Positions 23,129-33,480 of a stretch of DNA of 41,989 nt are shown here, piece after piece. The notes below the pieces were generated by a model that saw only the letters and a program-made list of their open reading frames with translations, ran no database searches and was not told the DNA's origin. Where the stretch lies: assembly GCA_963923455.1 (NCBI GenBank), contig CAWULT010000032.1, forward strand, positions 1 to 41,989, read 5' to 3'. The DNA is from CAWULT01 sp963923455. GTDB taxonomy: Bacteria; Acidobacteriota; Vicinamibacteria; Vicinamibacterales; UBA2999. Position 1 is the stretch's first letter. Each line of letters begins with the position of its first letter. The translations under genes were made by a program, and so were the position numbers.

Positions 23129-25516
23129 TTACCGCACCGTCACCGAGGTGACCGGTGCGAACTGCAACGACACCGGCGCGCCGCCCGGCGCCGAGCCCGT
23201 CCCCGTGACGCTGAGGTTGGCCGGTCCAGGCGCGATGGCGTCGAAGAGCAGTGCCGCCAGCAGACCCGTGCCCGCCACGCCCGTCGTGTCACCCGGCCGG
23301 ATGATGGCGATGTCGATCCGTCCGGCGGCCGAGTCGGTCCTGTTGGTGAAGGCCGCCTGCACGCCGCCCGACCGCATGAAGCTGCCCTCCTGAACGGTCC
23401 GGACCCGCAGCGTCGCCGGGTTGTAGGTCACGGTCAACGACGTCGACGACAGCGAGGATGCGCCGGTTACCGAGATCGGCACCGTATAAGGGCCGCCGCC
23501 GACGCGGAAGTCCGAGTCTGGCGGAGAGATCGCGATCTGTCCGCCGCCGGCGATTGGGGCCGCCGCGGCCGCGCCTCCAGGCGCAGGGGGCGTTCGTGCC
23601 GGTGCGGGACCGGGCGCCGGCACCGGCGCCTGGCCCACCGGCGGTGCCGGCTGCGGCGCCTGGGCCGGAGCCGCTGGCGCCGCCGCGGCCGTCGGTGTGG
23701 GGGCCGGGCCCGCGGCGGGCCCGCCGGCGCCCGCCGGAGATCCTGCGCCCGGGGCGGCGGCCGCCGCCGGCTGCGCGATGAGCGGCGGCTGGCCGTTCAG
23801 CACCAGGTTCTGCTGGGTGCCAATCTGGATCGACGCGACGTCCGCCGCCGTCAGCTCGTGGGTGCGGAGGATGCGCGGCGTCAGCAGCATGATGATGTCG
23901 GTCTGCCCGACCGTGTTGTCGTTGGCGGAGAAGAGCTGCTTGATCACCGGCAGCTTCAGCAGCCCCGGGAAGCCCCGCAGAGACTTCCGCTCCTCCTCCT
24001 GGAGCAGCCCGGCGAGCAGGTTCGACTCGCCGTCGCGCAGGCGCAGCTTCGTCGTGACCTTCCGCGACGTGAACGACGGCAGGACCTGGTCACCGATCTT
24101 CGTGCCCTTGCCGAGGGAACTGCTCTCGACGCTGAGATCGAGCATGATGTCGCCTTCGTAGGTCACGCGCGGCGTGATCTCGACGACGACGCCGACGGTC
24201 CGATAGTTGAAGGACGTCAGGGGCTGGAACGACGTGCCGCCTGCCGCCAGCGGAGAGAACGTCGTCGAGGGCACCGGCACTTCCTCTCCGAGGTTCAGCG
24301 TCAGCTTCTGCCCTTCCGCGCCGCGCAGCTGCGGCTTGGCCACGAGCTTCGTCTCGGAGTCGCTCTCGAGGAACCGCACGGCGGCCGACGGCACGCCCAG
24401 GTAGAAGTCGGAGGTGTTGACGCCACTGGACACCGTGTTCGCGTTGAACACGCGTGACGGCGCCGTCGTGCCCGACCCACGCGGATCGACCTCGGGCGAG
24501 AACGTCGCGTTGATCGAGTAGTCGCCGAGGTCCAGGCCGAACTGGCGCGTCCGGGCCCGGTTGACCTCGAGGATCTGGACGTCCACCATCAGCTCGGCGC
24601 GCGGATTGTCGTTGGCCTCGACGATGCGCTCGATGATCGCCATCACGTTGTTCGTCGCGCGGACGGTGATCGTGTTGGAGGTCTTGTTGGCGGCGACGGT
24701 CGGCTGGGCCTGCCCTCCGGGCACGCGGATCACCTGGTTGATCGTCGTCGCCAGCTCCGTGGCGTCGGCGTGGGACACGAAGAACGTCCGGATGGCCTGC
24801 TCGTCGTACTGGGCGCGCTTCTGCGCGTTGTCCGGCACGATGATGATGCTCTTCGGGTTGGTCACCTTGAAGAAGAGCTGGTTGGCCGTCAGGATCTGGT
24901 TTAGCGACTCCTCGAGGGTGACGTTGTCCAGCTGCACGGTGTAGGGCCGGTCCTGGAACGCGCTGTCGTAGGTGACGTTGATGCCGCTCGTCATCCCGAT
25001 CGAATTCAGGATGTCCCGCAGGCCGGTGTTGGTGAATCGGATGCCCGGCAGCACGGTCGTCAGGTTGAACAGCGGTGGCGTCGTGGCCTGCCGGTTCTGC
25101 TCGCGCAGCTGCTGCAGGTTCGTCCGCGGCCGATTGGCCTCGGCCTGGTCCCGAATACGGCGCTCGATCTCGATGACCTTGCCGGCGATCTGCCGGTTCG
25201 GCGGGTCGAACTCGCTGGCGCGGCGGTACTCGCGCAGCGCTTCGTCGAGCTGGCTGCGGGCCTCGAAGATCCGGGCCTGGTCGAGATGCTGAATCGAGGC
25301 GCTGATCATGGCCCGCTCGAGCGAGATGCGGTACTTGGCCCGGTCGGGAGCCTGCTGCACCGCACGCCGATAGTGCTCGACGGCCGTGTCCCAGTCGCCC
25401 GCCCGTGCGGCGTTCTCGCCCTTGCCGAAGGTGCGGCCGGCGCCGCACCCGGCGCTCAGGGTGACGGCCAGCACCAGCCACGCCATTCGTCGCACGCGTG
25501 TCGTTGAATCCATCAT
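23129..25516 (-). CDS. gspD: Type II secretion secretin GspD with N-terminal TPR-like and C-terminal cohesin domains
   Basis: The protein has 795 aa. The lipoprotein signal ends at Cys24 (TLSAGC). A TPR-like helical region covers about residues 30-120 (NAARAGDWDTAVEHYRRAVQ and SQLDEALREYRRASEFDP). An N0/STN-like domain follows (about 150-215, IRFTNTGLRDILNSIG), then N1 repeats (RTFFVSHADATELATTINQV) and the secretin pore (about 330-570, with VPVPSTTFSP, VGVVVEITPRV and TDIIMLLTPRIL). A Pro/Ala-rich linker of about 75 residues leads to a cohesin-like beta-sandwich (about 657-795, VPISVTGASSLSSTSLTVTYNPATLRV). The secretin forms the outer-membrane gate, and the cohesin end is an unusual addition. 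It overlaps the upstream gene by 4 bp. Confidence 0.93.
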   Translation of the reverse strand: MMDSTTRVRRMAWLVLAVTLSAGCGAGRTFGKGENAARAGDWDTAVEHYRRAVQQAPDRAKYRISLERAMISASIQHLDQARIFEARSQLDEALREYRRASEFDPPNRQIAGKVIEIERRIRDQAEANRPRTNLQQLREQNRQATTPPLFNLTTVLPGIRFTNTGLRDILNSIGMTSGINVTYDSAFQDRPYTVQLDNVTLEESLNQILTANQLFFKVTNPKSIIIVPDNAQKRAQYDEQAIRTFFVSHADATELATTINQVIRVPGGQAQPTVAANKTSNTITVRATNNVMAIIERIVEANDNPRAELMVDVQILEVNRARTRQFGLDLGDYSINATFSPEVDPRGSGTTAPSRVFNANTVSSGVNTSDFYLGVPSAAVRFLESDSETKLVAKPQLRGAEGQKLTLNLGEEVPVPSTTFSPLAAGGTSFQPLTSFNYRTVGVVVEITPRVTYEGDIMLDLSVESSSLGKGTKIGDQVLPSFTSRKVTTKLRLRDGESNLLAGLLQEEERKSLRGFPGLLKLPVIKQLFSANDNTVGQTDIIMLLTPRILRTHELTAADVASIQIGTQQNLVLNGQPPLIAQPAAAAAPGAGSPAGAGGPAAGPAPTPTAAAAPAAPAQAPQPAPPVGQAPVPAPGPAPARTPPAPGGAAAAAPIAGGGQIAISPPDSDFRVGGGPYTVPISVTGASSLSSTSLTVTYNPATLRVRTVQEGSFMRSGGVQAAFTNRTDSAAGRIDIAIIRPGDTTGVAGTGLLAALLFDAIAPGPANLSVTGTGSAPGGAPVSLQFAPVTSVTVR

Positions 25517-26037
25517 TGTCCTGACAGTCGAATGGTCTGACGCCCTCGCCCGTCCGCATACGCGAGTTCGAGCGAATCGGTCCCGATCCGCATCACGCGA
25601 TAGCGGCCCTCGATGAGATCGCCTTCCCTTCCGGACATGACCGCGCCGCGGCCGTCGCTGAGCAGCGCGACGCGGCCGGCCCGCTGCACGGTCTCGATGA
25701 GGCCGATGAAGCGCAGCGGGATCGGCGGCAACGGAGGCGGCCCCGTCACCACGGGCACCGGCGGCGGCGTGTTGCGCGCCGGTGGCGGCGGTGGGACCGG
25801 CTTCGGCTTGAACCGGAACGGATCGCGCGACGTGCGCGCGGGAGCGTCGCGCCGGGTCTGCAGGCGCGCGAGATCGAGGTCGGCCACGCCGCCCTCCTGG
25901 AGCGCACCGGGCGCGGCCGCCTGGCGTGCCACGGGCGCCGTGGCAGCGGTATCCGTCGAGCCGGGCCTCAGGACCACGGTCGCGGTGCCGGCCAGCGTCA
26001 CGGCGCCGAGCAGCGAGTACAGGGCTCGGCGTGTCAC
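25513..26037 (-). CDS. PilP/GspC-like secretion system protein
   Basis: The protein has 174 aa and starts at GTG 26037, overlapping the pilO-like stop (GTGA). It has an N-terminal hydrophobic segment (about residues 5-25), then an extended Pro-rich region (KPVPPPPPARNTPPPVP). A C-terminal beta domain follows (about 105-174: LRFIGLIETVQRAGRVALLSDGRGAVMSGREGDLIEGRYRVMRIG). That domain has the HR/PilP pattern in which a small barrel contacts the secretin N0 domain. Position directly before gspD and after pilMNO supports this bridging role. Overall similarity is weak, so PilP versus GspC cannot be separated. Confidence 0.75.
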   Translation of the reverse strand: MTRRALYSLLGAVTLAGTATVVLRPGSTDTAATAPVARQAAAPGALQEGGVADLDLARLQTRRDAPARTSRDPFRFKPKPVPPPPPARNTPPPVPVVTGPPPLPPIPLRFIGLIETVQRAGRVALLSDGRGAVMSGREGDLIEGRYRVMRIGTDSLELAYADGRGRQTIRLSGQ

Positions 26038-26621
26038 GGTTGTGGCGTCCGGTAGTAGGTGGACAGCGCGAGCGTCACGTCGAGGGGTGTATCGGCCTCT
26101 CCAGGCTGCGCCAGCTGCACGTTGTCGATCACGACGAACTCGGTCGCGCTCTCGAGACGGCTCAGGAACGCCCGCATTTCGGCATAACTGCCCGTCAATG
26201 CCATTTCGACCTTGAGCCGGGTCAGTACGCTGTCGCGCTCGGTGACCGGCTCCGAGGTGGCCCGGCCATACCGCAGGTTGGCCTCGCGGGCCATCCGGGC
26301 GATCCGCAGGTGGGTCAGGCGGCGCGCGCCTGCCAGGTCGCGCGGCAGCACGCTCGTGTAGAACGTGCCCAGCTCCGTGACCGCGCGGTCCTTGCCGCTC
26401 AGCGCGCCGGCCGCCCGGGCGTGCTCGGCGCGGGCGCCCGCCAGGGACTGGGCCGCGCGCTGGTTCCGCTCCTCGACGTTGGCCACTCGCTGGGACAGCG
26501 GGTAGTTCACCAGCGCGTAGATGAGGAGGTTGGCGACAAGGGCTGCCGCCAGCGGGATGAGCGCCCGCCGGTACTCGTGCAGAGCGCGCACGACGAGCGG
26601 CATGTTCAGCAACCTACTCAC
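26034..26621 (-). CDS. pilO: PilO-like inner-membrane assembly protein
   Basis: From GTG 26621 the protein has 195 aa. A transmembrane helix (about residues 19-38, ALIPLAAALVANLLIYALV) is followed by a coiled coil (about 45-90) and a periplasmic ferredoxin-like domain (LKVEMALTGSYAEMRAFLSRLESATEFVVIDNVQL). The last segment is the PilO/GspM hallmark. PilO pairs with PilN in the alignment complex between the ATPase platform and the secretin. The GTG start follows GGGAGG by 8 nt and overlaps the pilN stop by 8 bp; ATG 26603 is the alternative. A longer upstream frame is rejected because it would lie inside pilN and encodes no recognisable sequence. Confidence 0.82.
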   Translation of the reverse strand: MSRLLNMPLVVRALHEYRRALIPLAAALVANLLIYALVNYPLSQRVANVEERNQRAAQSLAGARAEHARAAGALSGKDRAVTELGTFYTSVLPRDLAGARRLTHLRIARMAREANLRYGRATSEPVTERDSVLTRLKVEMALTGSYAEMRAFLSRLESATEFVVIDNVQLAQPGEADTPLDVTLALSTYYRTPQP

Positions 26622-27237
26622 CGGCCTGCCCTCCCGTTCGGACCTGGCCGGCGACGGCGCCGGCCGGCCCGGGCTGGTTCGCCGGTGGCTCGACGTAGGC
26701 ACCCTCGATGACCGCTTCGAGCAGGCCCTCGTCGTCGGTCTGCTCCTCGACTGGCAGGACGTTGCGGAAGGAGCCACGGGTCTCGAGGGCCTCGATGAAC
26801 GCGTCGAGGTCCTCCACCCTCCGGGCCTTCACCGCGAGCCCGACGACGAAGCTGCCGTCCTTCTCCACGCGCGGCTGCACGGAGGTGATGCGCACGTCGT
26901 CGGGCAGCAGGCTCTCGAACTGGGCGAAGAGCGACGTCCACGAGAACGTGCGCTGTCCGATCAGCGTGTTGGCCTTGCGCGCCTCGGCCGAGACCGCCGC
27001 CAGTTCCTTCGCGTCGATCCGGGCCACGAGGGCCGCGGCCTCCGTGCGCAGCCGCGCGGCCTCCGCTTCGGCCGACGCCGCGTTGGCCCCGAGCGTCCGC
27101 TCCGCCGCCGACAGCCGGAGGTACCGGACGGCGTTGAATGCCGTGACCGCCAGCACGAGCGCGAGCCCGCCGGCGATCGCGGCCTGGACGAGGCGATCGT
27201 TGTAGAACGGCCGTGTCGAGATGTTGGTGCGAAGCAT
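26614..27237 (-). CDS. pilN: PilN-like inner-membrane assembly protein
   Basis: The protein has 207 aa. The N-terminus MLRTNISTRPFYNDRLVQ resembles the conserved PilN cytoplasmic peptide that binds PilM (INLLP-type in pili). A membrane helix (about 22-40), a coiled coil (about 45-85) and a periplasmic domain follow. The domain has FAQFESLLPDDVRITSVQP, a strong PilN/GspL fimbrial-assembly signature, and VEDLDAFIEALETRGSFRNVLP. The C-terminus is a Gly/Pro-rich tail. Its ATG overlaps the pilM TGA by one base (TGATG), so the genes are coupled. With PilM and PilO it forms the inner-membrane scaffold of the secretion machine. Confidence 0.85.
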   Translation of the reverse strand: MLRTNISTRPFYNDRLVQAAIAGGLALVLAVTAFNAVRYLRLSAAERTLGANAASAEAEAARLRTEAAALVARIDAKELAAVSAEARKANTLIGQRTFSWTSLFAQFESLLPDDVRITSVQPRVEKDGSFVVGLAVKARRVEDLDAFIEALETRGSFRNVLPVEEQTDDEGLLEAVIEGAYVEPPANQPGPAGAVAGQVRTGGQAGE

Positions 27238-28198
27238 CAGGCCGCCACCACTGCGTCACGGGACCGCAGCAACATGCCCACGAGGGGCGCCAGGCGCGCC
27301 ATGATGTCGCTGGTCGCGCTGATCCGGTTGGTGAGCATCGCCACGCGCGTGGGATCGATCGGCTCCACCGGGATGCCGAGCCGTTCCTCCAGTCCGCGCC
27401 GCGCGCCCTCGACGTCGCCTCCGGCGCGGCCGATGCCGCCGAGCAGCACGCGCGAGAACCCTTGCCCGGACAGCCGATCCTGGTAGTACATCGTCGTCTG
27501 GTGGACGAGGTCCGCCAGGGTGTCGCCGTCTCCTTCGGCGCGGTTCCGGAAGAACACCATGTCGGCGCCCCGCATGATCGCGATCGACGTGTAGTCGCTG
27601 CGCATGTGCACGAGCAGCCAATCGCCGCTCGGCAGGTTGCCGCCGGCCAGGAAGCAGTTGATCACCCCGAAGGTCGAGAGATCGACGAGGCCCGGGTGCA
27701 TGCCGAGTTCTTCGCAGAGGGCCTCGTATTCCCGGACGGCGTCGCGGCGGGCCTGCACGACGACGAATTCACGGCTGCCATCGGCCGCCCCCATGCCGGG
27801 CACCCAGCTGATGCACGCGTCCTCGATCGGGAACGGCGTCGACTTCTTCAGCTGCCAGCGGATGAGCTGCTCGAGGTCGTCCCGGCCCGCTGGCACCTGC
27901 TCGAAACGCACCAGCGAGACGCGCGTGGACAGGTCGGGCACGACGAGCGCGACGCGCTTCGGGCGCGTCCCGAGCCGTTCGACGACGGTGCTCAGGGCGG
28001 CCTGGACCGCGCGCCGGTCCGCGATGTTCTGCGCCGTCAGCGACGGTGTCAGTGCTCCGGCCGGCAGCGGCTCGCTGGCCCAGGCCTGCACCAGTACCTC
28101 GCGGCCCCGGCCGCTCACCACCGCCGCGGACACCGCGTCGGCCGCAATCTCGATCGCCGCGTCCGGCGAGACTCCCCCGAACCAAGACATCGGGCCCC

Positions 28199-28202
<4 letters not shown>
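27237..28202 (-). CDS. pilM: PilM-like actin-fold assembly protein
   Basis: The protein has 321 aa. The start at ATG 28202 overlaps the gspE stop (ATGA); an internal ATG at 28188 is also possible. The actin/FtsA-like fold shows AIEIAADAVSAAVVSGRG as phosphate 1-like strand, then VALVVPDLSTRVSLVRFEQVP, LIRWQLKKSTPFPIEDACISW (a PilM hallmark) and LLVHMRSDYTSIAIMRGADMVFFRN, and VLLGGIGRAG. PilM binds the N-terminal tail of PilN on the cytoplasmic side. The fold is diverged relative to classical PilM but the KKSTPFP block is decisive. The C-terminus is shortened to a hydrophobic helix region. Confidence 0.87.
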
Positions 28203-29857
<1,655 letters not shown>

Positions 29858-29863
29858 GGATCC

Positions 29864-31075
29864 CTATCCCCCCGCCACCGAGCTGAGCTCGAAGAGCGGC
29901 ATGTACAGCGCGAGCACGACGACCGCGATGATGAGGCCCATCAGCACGAGCAGCGCAGGCTCGATGACGGTGATGAAGCGGCCGACCGCCGTTTCGATCT
30001 CCTCGTCGTAGAAGTCGGCGAGGCTGTTCAGCATCTCCTGCAGCGCGCCCGTCGATTCGCCGACCTCGATCATCTTTATCGCGACATCGGGAAAGGTGCC
30101 GCGGGCCGCCATGGCGGCGGCGAAGCCCTGGCCCTCCTGCACGCGCTCGCGGATCTCCTCGATTTCGCCGGCGAAGTGCCGGCTCGAGAGCGAGCGGGCG
30201 GTGATCTGGAGCGCGTTCACGAGCGGCAGGCCGCCTCCGAGCAGGGTCGCGAGCGTGCGGGCGGCCTGGGACGTGACGAACTTCCGCACCTGCGGGCCTG
30301 CCCAGGGCAGGCTCAGCACCGCCCGATCGACCCGTGCGCGATGGCTCGGCTTCCGCGCCCACGTGACGCCGGCGACCGCCAGGCCGACCAGAATCGGGCC
30401 CACGATCAGGATGTTGTTGGCCACCGCCTCGGAGACGCCGATGATGATCCGCGTCGCCAGCGGCAGCTCCCGCCCGAAGTTGGCGTAGAACGAGGAAAAC
30501 GCGGGAATCACGCGCAGGACGACGATGCCGATCAGCACGAGCATCATCGCCACCAGAATCGCCGGGTAGATCAGCGCCGAGACGGTCTTCTTGCGGATCG
30601 CGCCGACGATCTTCTCGTAGCCGACATAACGCCGAATCACCGGCTCGAGGCTGCCGCTTCGCTCCCCCGCCATCAGCGAGGCGGAGTACACGGGCGGGAA
30701 CAGGGTGCCCTGCTCGGCGAACGCGTCCGAGAGTGCCACGCCGCCCTTGACCTTGTCGTGGACGGTGTCGAGCGCGGTCTTCAGCGTGGGATTCGACACG
30801 CGTTGCCGCAGGATGTCGAGCGACTGCACCAGGGGCATGCCCGCCTTGAGCAGCGTGGCGAGCTCCTGATTGAAGACCATGAACTCCTGATGCCCGATCT
30901 TCGCCCGCCGGCCGCTGCCGAGAGTCAGGCCGGCCAGGCCGGCACGGCGCTTGAGCGAAAGGACGTACAGCCCCTTCTCCTCGAGCTCCTGGCGCAGACG
31001 GGCCTCGCTGTCGGCCACGTAGACGCCCTCGATGACTTCGCCGCCCGGCGTGCCGAGCCTACAGCGGAATTCCAT
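29864..31075 (-). CDS. gspF: GspF/PilC inner-membrane platform protein
   Basis: The protein has 403 aa, the standard length. Two repeated GspF domains (about residues 65-190 and 265-390) each carry the family pattern (FNQELATLLKAGMPLVQSLDIL, then TSQAARTLATLLGGGLPLVNALQI). Three membrane helices are near 165-190, 220-245 and 370-395, and MIEVGESTGALQEML is the typical second-repeat signature. An N-terminal domain (EFRCRLGTPGGEVIEG) is present. It converts the ATPase motion into pseudopilin extraction. It is the first gene of the 11-gene minus-strand operon. Its promoter should lie in the 346-bp gap upstream, but I could not assign one. Confidence 0.95.
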   Translation of the reverse strand: MEFRCRLGTPGGEVIEGVYVADSEARLRQELEEKGLYVLSLKRRAGLAGLTLGSGRRAKIGHQEFMVFNQELATLLKAGMPLVQSLDILRQRVSNPTLKTALDTVHDKVKGGVALSDAFAEQGTLFPPVYSASLMAGERSGSLEPVIRRYVGYEKIVGAIRKKTVSALIYPAILVAMMLVLIGIVVLRVIPAFSSFYANFGRELPLATRIIIGVSEAVANNILIVGPILVGLAVAGVTWARKPSHRARVDRAVLSLPWAGPQVRKFVTSQAARTLATLLGGGLPLVNALQITARSLSSRHFAGEIEEIRERVQEGQGFAAAMAARGTFPDVAIKMIEVGESTGALQEMLNSLADFYDEEIETAVGRFITVIEPALLVLMGLIIAVVVLALYMPLFELSSVAGG

Positions 31076-31421
31076 GATTACAGTTTTGCACCAGGGGTCG
31101 ACCGCACGCCGACCTTCGGTTGCTCCCTGTGCCCTTCTCGGTCACAGTAGTCGCGCGCACCAGTGGCCTGCACCATCTTTGCACACCGTTGGGCCGTTCC
31201 TCACCTGTCCTGACATCTATATGCTATATGCGCTCAATCCTCTCGATGCCCGTTCGTACGCAGGCGTGACCCTGGCCGGCGCCGGCGACCGCCCCCGGCC
31301 GAGACCAGAGAGGGCACTTCCTCTCGACGTCTCTACGGTCCTGGCGGCCGCCCTGGAGCCCGGTGGACCGGGACCGCAGGGCTGGCATCGTACTGCGCAT
31401 GTCTGCTAAAGTCCTGAGCCA
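31076..31421. other. Divergent intergenic region between the secretion operon and the BMC pair
   Basis: These 346 bp separate gspF (minus) from the BMC shell gene (plus) and must carry both promoters. An AT-rich patch at 31216-31238 contains a tandem 7-bp repeat TATATGC TATATGC (31218-31231) and CTGACA (31210-31215), but spacing does not give a clean promoter on either strand. TAAAGT (31407-31412) lies 9 nt before the BMC ATG. No convincing gene or hairpin was found. Confidence 0.5.
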
Positions 31422-31697
31422 ATGGCATCAGAGGCGCTTGGGATGGTCGAGACCCGCGGGCTGATCGGGTCGGTCGAGGCGGCGGACGCGATGGTCAAGA
31501 CGGCCAACGTGGTCTTGGTGTCCAAGGAATATATTGGCGCCGGCTATGTGACGGTCCTGGTACGGGGGGACGTCGGCGCGGTGAAGGCCGCGACCGACGC
31601 CGGCGCCGCGGCCGCCCGGCGTGTGGGAGAGCTGGTGTCGGTCCACGTCATCCCACGACCGCACTCCGACGTGGAAAGGGTCATCCTCAAGGCGTAG
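31422..31697 (+). CDS. Bacterial microcompartment hexameric shell protein (BMC-H)
   Basis: The protein has 91 aa, a single BMC domain with the PduA/EutM/CcmK pattern. It opens EALGMVETRGLIGSVEAADAM, continues with ANVVLVSKEYIGAGYVTVLVRGDVGAVKAATDAG, and ends with VSVHVIPRPHSDVERVI. The residues are diagnostic, including the VRGDVGAV strand-helix junction. The pore loop reads GAGY instead of GSGL of PduA, so the pore is likely altered. Hexamers tile the facets of a protein shell. Only this shell gene is visible; no pentamer (BMC-P/EutN) or trimer gene occurs in the window. It is followed 10 bp later by an aldehyde dehydrogenase, its likely cargo. Confidence 0.95.
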   Translation: MASEALGMVETRGLIGSVEAADAMVKTANVVLVSKEYIGAGYVTVLVRGDVGAVKAATDAGAAAARRVGELVSVHVIPRPHSDVERVILKA

Positions 31698-31707
31698 GGC
31701 TCGTTCC

Positions 31708-33480
31708 ATGGCCGCCCAGGACCCCGTCCCCCAGACGGACAAGGATCTGGCGTCGATCGCCGAGGCCCGCGCGCTTGCCCGCGCTGCCCGGCAGGCGCAG
31801 CCCCTCATAGCCGAACTGAGCCAGGAGCAGATCGACGCCGTCGTGTCGGCGATGGCGGAGGCCGTCCGTCCCCACGCAGAGGCCTTGGCCCGGATGGCCG
31901 TCGAGGAGACGGGCTTCGGGGTCGTGGCGGACAAGGTCCAGAAGAACCTGTTCGCCTCCCGCACCGTTTACGAGTTCATCCGGCCGATGAAGACCGTTGG
32001 CGTCGTGAACCGGGTGCCCGAGAGGCGCCTGGTCGAGATCGCCGAACCCTTCGGCGTCGTGGCCGCCATCGTGCCGTCGACGAACCCCACGTCGACCGCC
32101 ATCTACAAGGTCCTCATCGCCATCAAGGCGCGGTGTGCGATCGTCCTGAGCCCTCATCCGTCGGCCGCGCGGTGCATCACCCGGGCGGTCGAGATCATGG
32201 CTGACGCGGCAGCCAAGGCCGGGTTGCCGGCCGGCGGGATCGGCTGGATGCGGACCGTGACGCTCGAGGGCACGCAGGAACTCATGCGGCACCGCGACGT
32301 GGCGGTGATCCTGGCGACGGGCGGCATGGGCCTGGTCCGGTCCGCGTACAGCGCCGGCAAGCCTGCCTACGGCGTCGGCCCCGGCAACGCCCCCTGCTAC
32401 ATCGAGCGGACGGCCAACGTCGCCAAGGCCGCGCGCGACATCCTGCTCGGCAAGACGTTCGACAACGGTGTGCTCTGCTCGTCCCCGAACTCGGTCGTCG
32501 TCGACACCGCCATTGCACAGGAGGCGAGGCGCGCGTTCGAGGCCGAGGGCGCCTGCTTCCTCAACGCCGCCGAGGCCGAGGCGCTGGCCAAGGTGCTCGT
32601 GACGCCGCAACGGCTCCCCAACCCGTCGCTCGTCGGTAAGGGGGCGCTCGAGATCGCCCAGGCGGCGGGCATAGCCGTGCGTCCGGGTACGCGGGCGCTC
32701 ATCGCGCCGTTGGCGGGCGTCGGCCGCGAGTATCCGCTGTCGATCGAGAAGTTGTGCCCGGTGCTGTCCTGGTACGAGGTGAGCGACTGGCGTGAGGGGT
32801 GCGAGCGCTGCATCCAGATCCTGCGATACGGCGGGATGGGGCACACCATGTCCATCCACTCCGAGGCCGAGGACGTCATCCTCCAGTTCGGCCTCAAGAA
32901 GCCGGCGTTCCGCGTCTGCGTGAACACGCCAACCACCCACGGATCGATCGGGCTGACGACCGGGCTCGATCCGGCCCTCACGCTGGGCTGCGGTGGCTGG
33001 GGCGGAAACATCACGTCCGACAACATCTCTCCGCGGCACTTGCTCAACATCAAACGACTTGCCTACGAGGTGCGGCCAGCCGTGTCGACGTCCAACGGAA
33101 TTCCTGCCGGCGAGGCGCCGGCGGCCCCGGTCCGCCCCACCGATCTCCCACGCGCGCCGAAGGCGCCGGCGGTCACGACCGTCTCCGCCGAAGCCATGAC
33201 CGCGCGGATCGAACAGTTCCTTGCGGCGCGGGGCTTCGGCAGGCAGGCGGCCTCCCCTACCGCGCCCTCGCAGGCTTCCCCGGCCGGGGGAACCGACGCG
33301 GCCCCGGCGGCGGGTCCCGCACCGGAGGCGCCGGTGGATTTCGTCTGTGAGGAGGACGTCCGCGCCGCCCTGAAGGCGGGACGCAAGATCCTGATCGGCG
33401 AGCGGACGCTCGTGACCCCTTCCGCGCGTGACCTGGGGGAGAGCCAGAAGGTGTTCGTCCAGGCAGGCTGGCCCGCCTGA
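31708..33480 (+). CDS. BMC-associated CoA-acylating aldehyde dehydrogenase with C-terminal extension (EutE/PduP-like)
   Basis: From ATG 31708 the protein has 590 aa, against about 460-470 for EutE/PduP. The ALDH core (about residues 10-470) shows VAAIVPSTNPTSTAIYKVLIA, the glycine motif around GGMGLVRSAYSAGKPAYGVGPGNAP, and the catalytic cysteine Cys257 in TFDNGVLCSSPNS. Such enzymes convert an aldehyde to an acyl-CoA inside a microcompartment. The extension consists of a Pro/Ala linker, a short amphipathic helix (about 493-510, AEAMTARIEQFLAARGF) that looks like an encapsulation peptide, another linker, and a final module (543-590) containing GERTLVTPSARDLGESQKVF. The substrate aldehyde is unknown because no signature lyase is next to it. 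Confidence 0.9.
   Translation: MAAQDPVPQTDKDLASIAEARALARAARQAQPLIAELSQEQIDAVVSAMAEAVRPHAEALARMAVEETGFGVVADKVQKNLFASRTVYEFIRPMKTVGVVNRVPERRLVEIAEPFGVVAAIVPSTNPTSTAIYKVLIAIKARCAIVLSPHPSAARCITRAVEIMADAAAKAGLPAGGIGWMRTVTLEGTQELMRHRDVAVILATGGMGLVRSAYSAGKPAYGVGPGNAPCYIERTANVAKAARDILLGKTFDNGVLCSSPNSVVVDTAIAQEARRAFEAEGACFLNAAEAEALAKVLVTPQRLPNPSLVGKGALEIAQAAGIAVRPGTRALIAPLAGVGREYPLSIEKLCPVLSWYEVSDWREGCERCIQILRYGGMGHTMSIHSEAEDVILQFGLKKPAFRVCVNTPTTHGSIGLTTGLDPALTLGCGGWGGNITSDNISPRHLLNIKRLAYEVRPAVSTSNGIPAGEAPAAPVRPTDLPRAPKAPAVTTVSAEAMTARIEQFLAARGFGRQAASPTAPSQASPAGGTDAAPAAGPAPEAPVDFVCEEDVRAALKAGRKILIGERTLVTPSARDLGESQKVFVQAGWPA

Noticed and set aside
31211..31240. TATATGC tandem repeat as a promoter of gspF or BMC-H
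   Set aside because: Tested -35/-10 spacings on both strands give poor matches; it is kept only as an unassigned AT-rich patch.
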